In this document: positions 57,700-64,000 of the stretch, piece by piece
How positions within the stretch are numbered: position 1 is the first letter of the stretch
Layout of the letters: every line of letters starts with the position of its first letter
Assembly (NCBI GenBank): GCA_023935145.1
Contig: CM043705.1
Span: 57,878,084-57,942,083 of the forward strand
Length of the DNA stretch: 64,000 bases
DNA from: Bretschneidera sinensis
Lineage: Eukaryota; Streptophyta; Magnoliopsida; Brassicales; Akaniaceae
Reading direction: 5' to 3'
Notes under the pieces: model-generated
What the model was told of the DNA's origin: nothing
Seen by the model: the letters and a program-made list of their open reading frames with translations, nothing else
The model's database searches: none
Position numbers and translations under genes: made by a program

Positions 57700-59258
57700 A
57701 GAAAACAGAACATTACCTGTGATTGTTGCTGCCAATTTAAGTGTTAGGGAAGAAGAGAAACTGTTGAGAGTTCTTGGATAGCACAAATCTATTATTGGAT
57801 GGACCATTGCTGATATCAAGGGGATAAGTCTAGCCAAGTGCATGCATCATATCTACCTTGAAGATAAAGCAAAACCCAGCCGAGATGCTCAGCGAAGACT
57901 CAACCCACACATGAAAGAGGTAGTAAAGATAGAGGTATTAAAACTGTCGGACGTTGGCATTATCTACCCTATCTCAAACAGTAAATGGGTAAGTCCAATC
58001 CAAGTTGTTCCGAAAAAGAGTAGGATCACGATGGTAAAGAATGAAGATGATGAGCTAATACCTACAATAATAACCACTGGTTAGAGGGTATGCATTGATT
58101 GCAGAAGGCTAAACAAAGTGACCAAAAAAGATCATTTCCCACTGCCCTTCATTGATCAGATGTTAGAGAGATTAGCTAGCCATAGCTATTATTGCTTCTT
58201 GGATGGGTATAGTGGTTACAACCAGATTGCCATAGCACCTGAGAACCAAGAAAAGACTACCTTTACATGCCTTTTCGGTACATTTGCTTACAGAAGGATG
58301 TCATTCGGTTTATGCAATGTACCAACCACCTTTCAAAGATGTATGATGAGTATTTTTTTTCGACATGGTGGAGAAATTCATTGAGGTATTTATGGATGAT
58401 TTTAAGGTTTTTGGGTCTAATTTCGATGAATGCATTAATCATATGGAGAGTGTCCTAGGAGATGTGAAGAATGCAACTTAGTGCTAAATTAGGAAAAATG
58501 TCACTTTATGGTTCAACAAGGTATTGTGTTGGGTCATTCCATTTCCAACAAAGGTATTGAGGTAGACAAGGCTAAGATCGACATCATTTCAAAGTTGCCT
58601 CATCCTCTAACAATCAAAGGTGTCAAAAGTTTTCTTGGACATGCTGGATTCTACCGACGATTCATCAAGGATTTTTCTAAGACCTCTTCGTGCATTGTTA
58701 GCTAAAGATACCAAGTTTGATTGGACTGATGACTGTATGAAAGCTTTCAACACATTGAAGAACATGCTCACCTCCGAACCAATAATGATGGCACCTAATT
58801 GGAGTCTTCCATTCAAGCTGATGTGTGATGCCAGTGACTTCACCTTGGGAGCTGTCTTAGGCCAGAGATTCAATAAGGTATCTCATGCTATTTACTATGC
58901 TTCTAGAACTCTAAATGATGCTCAGCTAAACTATTCTACTACTAAAAAGGAATTGTTAGCTGTTATTTTTGTTTTAGAGAAGTTTAGATCATACCTGACT
59001 GGTGCTAAGGTTATTGTGTTTATTGATCATGCTGCTTTGAGATATTTGTTTTCTAAGAAAGATGCAAAGCTTAGGTTAATCAGATGGGTACTCCTATTCC
59101 AAGAGTTTGACTTGGAGATTAAAGACAAGAATGGTAGTGAGAATATGGTTGTAGATCACTTATCTAGGCTACCTTATAAGGACGACAAAAATGAGCTACC
59201 TTTGAATGAGAACCTCCCCGACGAACAATTGTTCACACTAGAGGTAACACTTCCATAG
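57700..59258 (+). pseudogene. Gypsy-2 reverse transcriptase and RNase H
   Basis: RT blocks: VGIIYPISNSKWVSPIQVVP, RVCIDCRRLN, YCFLDGYSGYNQIAIAPE, FGLCNVPTTFQRCMM and FMDDF (about 58389-58403). A run of eight T near 58348 causes a frameshift just before the catalytic motif. A stop occurs at 58082. RNase H (about 58740-59160) has a typical [34 protein letters not shown] and [13 protein letters not shown]. Compared with Gypsy-1, whose RT breaks off at GHDY, this copy contains the full domain. Confidence 0.9.
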
Positions 59259-60427
59259 TATGCTGATATTGTCAATTATATAACTGCTAAGGGTTTTCCT
59301 CTAGGTATGACCAGTCAAGAAAAGAAGCAGTTGATATCTATGTCTAGACACTACCATTAGGATGACCCCTACCTATTTAAATTTCGTCCTGATCAAATCA
59401 TCAAAAGGTGTGTCTCAGAGGAGGAGCATTTGAGCTTATTCCAACATTGCCATCAGTTTGCTTGTGAATGACATTTTGGGGCCAAGAGAACAGCTCTTAA
59501 GGTATTACAATCCAGTTTTTATTGGCCTAATTTGTTTATAGATGCCTTCTCATTTTGCACCTCATGTGATAGATGCCAGCGGACAGGTAACATTTCATGC
59601 CGAAATCAAATGCCCTTACAAAATATTCATATAGTAGAACTTTTTTATGTATGGGATATTGATTTATGGGTCCATTTCCTAACTCCTATGGCTATTTATA
59701 TATTCTTGTGGGTGTGGATTATGTGTCCAAATGGGTTGAGGTTGTTCCCTCAAAGACTAATGATCACAAAGTAGTTGTAAAGTTTCTACAGGATAACATC
59801 TTTACCCGGTTTGGGACTCCAAGAGCAATCATCAGTGATGGCGGCAGCCACTTTCTTCATCACTCTTTTGCCGCACTAATCAGAAAATATGGGATCACCC
59901 ATAAAGTTGGCACTCCATATCACCCTCAAGCCAGTGGCCAAGTGAAGATAAGTAACCGAGATATCAAAGGCATCCTGGAAAGAACTGTGAATCCTAGTAG
60001 GAAGGATTGGTCTTTGCGCCTGAATGATGCTATATGGGCATATAGGACAGCTTAGAAGACACCAATTGGCATGTCTCTATATCACTTAGTCTTTGGAAAA
60101 GCATGCCATCTGCAGGTGGAGTTAGAGCATCGAGCATATTGGGCCATAAAGCAGTTCAATTTTGATATAAAACAAACGGGTGAGAAGAGGAAGCTGCATT
60201 TAAATGAGCTGGAAGAATTAAGGTATGATGCATATGAGAACACCAAGCTCTACAAATAAAGGACAAAAGCCTATCATGATAAACAACTGGTTAGGAAAGA
60301 GTTTCATATGGGATAAAAGGTGTTGCTCTACAACTCAAGATTAAGACTGTTCTCAGGCAAACAAAAGTCCTGATGGTCCGGTCCTTATGTGGTCACTAAG
60401 GTCTTTCCTCATGGTGCTTTAGAGATC
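59259..60427 (+). pseudogene. Gypsy-2 integrase, broken
   Basis: The zinc domain HHCC is traceable (FQHCHQFACE, stop, then TSCDRCQRTGNIS at about 59543-59590). The catalytic core begins in a shifted frame (VWDID), then [20 protein letters not shown] and the second Asp in ISDGGSHF. The catalytic Glu, expected in GQVEVSNRE, is changed to Lys (GQVKISNRD, about 59937-59965). The C-terminal WAYRTA and GPYVVTKVFPHGALEI run up to the Gypsy-3 insertion. Stops at 60053 and 60257 break the frame. Confidence 0.88.
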
Positions 60428-61697
60428 TGTTGTTCATTTATCTACCTAAAAAAATAAGCAAATAATCGAACTTGTTTTACTTGCAAGTGCACAAGGTCTA
60501 CAGTAGCATAGTGTGCAAATGTGAGATCATTTCCACAGGAATTGGTGAATTTTGCTTTAGAATTAATTTCACGAAGTAAAAATAGATAGAAATAAATATT
60601 GGGTTTAGATAATAATGATAAATTTGTAGGGACTTGATATCCACCACTAATCATGCTACCCCAACAATACAATATGCCAATGCTCTACTTATGCTATGAA
60701 TACTTGCTGGTTGCCAACCTAAGGGCTTGGTCCACTCCTTAGGCTATAGATTTCCCTATGCAACGAGTTAGGTATGGTGTATACTCTAACTCTTTTCTCT
60801 CTTAAGGGATTTAGTATGGTGTATATAGAGTTATTCCTTAAGAGAGCATAAGGTCTGTGGAAATCGACAACCACACGAGACCTAGGGTTTGGTCCGCTCT
60901 CGGTTTTCCATGTTGATTAACCCAAGAATCCGAATAAGATATCTTTTTTTACTATTGTTAAACCCAGGACTCGATCATCCAAATTGATTTAACTAATTAA
61001 TCCATACCATATGCATACATTGATCAGACACACACATATGAGGAATTTAAATAAAAACATGCATTAATCAAATCAAGAATCACAGCATAAAATTGCAAAA
61101 GTGCCAATACTGAATTATTGGTTGAACATAATTAGGGCTTGGTTCTAAGGTTTAGTTACACATGCTAAGGATTCTGAACATTATAACCATAACTAACTAA
61201 AGAGAAAGATAAAACCCGAAGAATGCTGTGGAGACGAGTCGTCAATTCCTCTCCAAGCTTACAACTTCAAGCAAAATCGAAAGGTAATCAAAAGTGTGGT
61301 TTTTGTGTTTTACTGGTCTTTATATAGGGTTCTAAGGGTGCCCCGAAACCCTAATTTCTAATTTGAGAACTGGAGACTTCTTTCCAAAACTGGCTCTACC
61401 ACCTCTCTATGCGTGCTTGCTCGATCGCGTGCTTCTGCGCTCGAGTACATGGGTACGCTCGAGCCTTCTAAGTGTGCGCACAAGTGCCTGTGCACTCGAT
61501 CACAAGAGAGGTGTGCTCTGGCTTGCAGATCTTCATTTTTTGTTCCTTAGAGCTCCAAAATGTCTTCTTTTTCTTCAAAGACCTATAAAAAAACACAGAA
61601 AACACTAAAATGAAGTAAAATCTACTTAAACATATAAACAAATAGCCTAACAATTGCAAGTTAAGGGGTTTAAATATGACTATTTAAGCACTTATCA
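60428..61697 (-). repeat. Gypsy-3 3' LTR
   Basis: The 1270-bp inverted counterpart of 53649-54896. It ends in ...GCACTTATCA at 61697. It contains CGATCG-type motifs (about 61420-61505), TATATAAAG on the minus strand (61326-61318) and two GGTGTATACTC motifs (about 60776 and 60815). Confidence 0.9.
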
Positions 61698-63107
61698 CAC
61701 CCCCAAACTTACATATTGCTAGCCCCTTAACAATACAAAACGAAAGAACAAAATCAAAGATAAATTCATTCTTCATGATATCCAAAAATTTGGGTTGCAT
61801 ATAAAACCATGATGGTTGTTCATGAGTAAGTTTATAATAAAAACACATTTTTGTAGTGAATAAGGATTTTAAAAGTTCATGTTACTTACCCAAGGTTGGT
61901 TTAAGGCATCGCAAGTTTGATTTGGTGCGTGGTGAATTAACACATAGAAGATGGAGCTTCCAAATAATTTTAATGTATAGTGTTTTGGTGTCCAAACCTT
62001 CATCGAATTCCTTATCAGACATAACAATAATGGCATAGTTCTTTACTTCTTTTCTCTTTTTTACAAGTCCATGATATTTTTGCCATGTTGAGTTCCATTA
62101 AGCTTTCTAGTTGACTCTTGTAACGAATGTTTAGCCAATGACTCCCAAACCATATGGTTTTAGGGAATTAGGTGTAAAGACACACTTAAGGACTTACTAA
62201 CTCGAGTCAAGAAGGCAACAGAACTAGTAGGTCTTAATGCTGCTAAGTGAAATTCCCACCTTTTGACGTGAACACTCACTACTTATTGAGGCAAGAGGTC
62301 CAGTTACTCAGTGAAAATTTTTATGATCATTAAATGCTTTATTCCCACCTTTTGACATGAACACTCACTGCTTACTGAGGCAAGAGGTCTAGTTACTCAG
62401 TGGAAAATTTCTAATGATCATTAGGAGCATTTTTTTTTTCTTTTTGCATGATTGACATTTTTCTTTATTTTTCTTTACCAAAGTGTTCTTCTAATAAGTA
62501 ATCCGATTACAGTTAGGTCATGGAAACATATACATAAAAATTAAATGTCATACCCCACACAATTGCGTGCTAATGTGCTAGTATCAAATCTAGATCAAAC
62601 TCGTGAATTCTTAAGTGCCTTGAGGCAAGTAATTAAACTTTTAAAAATTTTATTACTAGGCTATGTGTTCTAGATTTTAAGCTTACTAATGAAGTTTTAT
62701 CATATTTGTTTTAAATCAACCAAAATTTTCAACACAAAATGGACATGTACTTATCTTTTAAAAAAAAAAATTGGGACATAGTGTGTGTATGTGTTTCTCC
62801 TTACCCCCAAAGTTAATATACACATTGTCCCCAATGTGTGCGTGACATTGAAATATTTGACCTAGGGAATGGAGAACTATACTGCTGGCATGGCTTGTAG
62901 CATGCCCCCAAACTTGAACTAGATGCACGCACTATGTTCCTGAAAAAGAAAAATAAATGTTTTTGCCGAAAAACAAGAAATATGATTGAACAGTAAAATA
63001 AACATAAATACTAATAAGAAAATAAAATACTATAATGAAAAGGATATGATGTGGGGTGCCTCCCATGAGCGCTAAGTTTTTCATCTTTAGCCAGACTGGG
63101 TATCCTC
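61698..63107 (-). other. Gypsy-3 3' untranslated region and polypurine tract
   Basis: The PPT (minus strand AAGTTTGGGGGTGTG, 61712-61698) is followed by non-coding DNA homologous to 24174-25560 of Gypsy-1. The hairpin doublet occurs at about 62250-62405. At 63053-63100 is the conserved GGGGTGCCTCCCATGAGCGC block where Gypsy-1 has its deletion joint. Confidence 0.8.
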
Positions 63108-64000
63108 TCACTGCTGGTCATCGGGTGGTACAGTCGAAGAAGTACCGGGTGCAGGAGGTAGGCGATCGAGGATGGCCTCCTGTCTTGCAAACTGCACCTC
63201 CAAACCATCTAACCGCTGATGGATCAATCAGGTCACCTCCTTGTCCTCCCGATGGATGTCGGAGAGCTCACAGCGGAAGGAGGACAGCTCCTCTAGAAGG
63301 TGCTGGTACTCTATAGACCCTATATCTGGCTGGTCCTCCTCCCAAATAGGGCTCTCTGTGTGATGCTCTGTGTCTATCGGATCATCCGTCATAGGCTCAT
63401 CATTAGGAACATGTACCCGGAGTCCTCAGGGCATATGGGACTAGCTAAGGCTCCACTAGGCTCTCCTGAAGAATGGGTGGTCACTGACTGGTCCGTCGAT
63501 AGAGAAGCCCTTGATCCCCTTCTTCTTGAAGATATGGCTGAGTAGGAAGGGAAAAGGGAGCCCCCATGCATTAGCCGTGGAGGTTTGACAGCTGTGTACA
63601 TGGTCCCAAAACTTGTGCATCTGGCTCCAGATTACGAATGGTATGGAGTACCAGTGACCCCAATGAAAGGTGTATAGGGCCTGTATGAACTGATCCCTCT
63701 TTTAAGTCTTGTGCCCCAAGGGGCACACATTACGCTGGAGGATGGAGTCTATGAGCCACAGGCGGGGAGGCAACTTCTATTGGCTCCCTATGTTGTTGTG
63801 CTGATCCATGTACTAGCCTGCACACATATCCTCAATGATGTGGGGCAGGAGAAACGGGTCTGGCTGCTCCTCCATCTAGCTGTCATCTGGAAAGGACTCA
63901 TCACAGCAGTGGAGGGCAGTGGCGATGTCTGTAGTGGTTAGCTCAATGAATCTTCCCTAGACTGAGGAGGATAGGATCTCTGGTCGGGTGCAATCATAGG
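63108..64000 (-). pseudogene. Gypsy-3 3' ORF (Transposase_32 / envelope-like), broken
   Basis: On the minus strand one frame reads LTTTDIATALHC, LPPRLWLIDSILQRNVCPLG, FHWGHWYSIPFVIWSQMHKF, SHIFKKKGIKGFSIDGPVSD, an acidic region and LDGLEVQFARQEAILDRLPP, then the stop at 63108. About seven in-frame stops interrupt it, and the start lies off-window. The LWLIDSILQRNVCPLG and KKGIKG pattern is that of the 'putative plant transposon protein' family found in plant retroelements downstream of pol. The role is unknown. Confidence 0.7.

Larger units (their letters stand above)
53649..60427 (+). mobile_element. Gypsy-2: Athila-type Ty3/Gypsy element, 3' end lost
   Basis: Plus-strand element with 5' LTR 53649-54896, a degenerate TGGCG-type PBS, gag, protease, RT, RNase H and integrase, in the Ty3/Gypsy order. 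It is inserted in the SIRE-3 gag-protease border after CATGT. Just past integrase it is cut at 60428 by Gypsy-3, so any 3' ORF and its 3' LTR are missing from the window. It is inactive, with many stops and changed catalytic residues. Confidence 0.92.
60428..64000 (-). mobile_element. Gypsy-3: Athila-type element, 3' part only
   Basis: Minus-strand element of the same LTR family as Gypsy-2, inserted head-to-head into the end of the Gypsy-2 integrase. The 3' LTR (60428-61697), PPT, 3' UTR and a degenerate 3' ORF are in the window; pol, gag and the 5' LTR lie beyond the right edge. The left target duplication would be AGATC (60423-60427); its partner is off-window. Confidence 0.88.

Noticed and set aside
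1..64000. tRNA, rRNA or microRNA genes
   Set aside because: None was recognised on either strand; the only tRNA-like strings are the primer binding sites of the retroelements.

Overview
This is a stretch of nuclear DNA from a flowering plant, almost entirely built of nested LTR retrotransposons. The species cannot be told from the sequence. The plant origin rests on Ty1/Copia Tork- and Sirevirus-type elements, Ty3/Gypsy Athila-type elements, an old Caulimoviridae-like (plant pararetrovirus) insertion, a CACTA (En/Spm) transposon remnant, an intact plant glyoxal/aldehyde oxidase gene and a dead NRT1/PTR-family (NPF) transporter. Nothing bacterial was seen.

Layout. 1-16145: a minus-strand Tork-like Copia element (3' LTR cut by the window edge, 5' LTR 15074-16145). 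It is split in its integrase by a complete plus-strand Sirevirus, SIRE-1 (2868-13025, TSD GGTTC). 16146-18003 and 33708-34520: pararetrovirus copy A, cut by a second complete Sirevirus on the minus strand, SIRE-2 (18004-33707, TSD ATTAT). SIRE-2 is itself cut in its reverse transcriptase by a deleted Athila-type element, Gypsy-1 (23002-28139, TSD GTCTC). 34520-37330: a degenerate Sirevirus-like solo LTR, a CACTA transposase fragment, a 160-bp tandem array and CACTA-like subterminal repeats. 38299-39963: the one intact host gene, a GLOX-type oxidase. 40392-41140: NPF pseudogene. 41441-42809: a 1.4-kb nearly pure purine strand. 42830-47171: pararetrovirus copy B with the same solo LTR and CACTA tail as copy A. 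47172-53648: SIRE-3 (minus), truncated by plus-strand Gypsy-2 (53649-60427), which is in turn truncated by minus-strand Gypsy-3 (60428 to the right edge).

How it fits together. Copies A and B share the same premature stops and the same downstream junctions, so the block was probably already dead when it was duplicated, and the younger retrotransposons then inserted into each copy. All retroelement genes here are damaged. The three Sirevirus copies each keep an extra envelope-like ORF after pol. In every copy it is preceded by a cluster of CCAGTCGACTGG-type palindromes and a TATA box. The same palindrome-then-TATA arrangement occurs in the LTR promoter, which suggests a second, internal promoter for that ORF. 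Unrelated palindromes occupy the same position in the Athila-type and Tork-type LTRs. This is the most interesting candidate regulatory theme in the window.

Limits. Family assignments are from motif recognition by eye. Clade names (Tork, Sirevirus, Athila) are well supported for Sirevirus and moderate for the others. No alignment, age estimate or database search was run.
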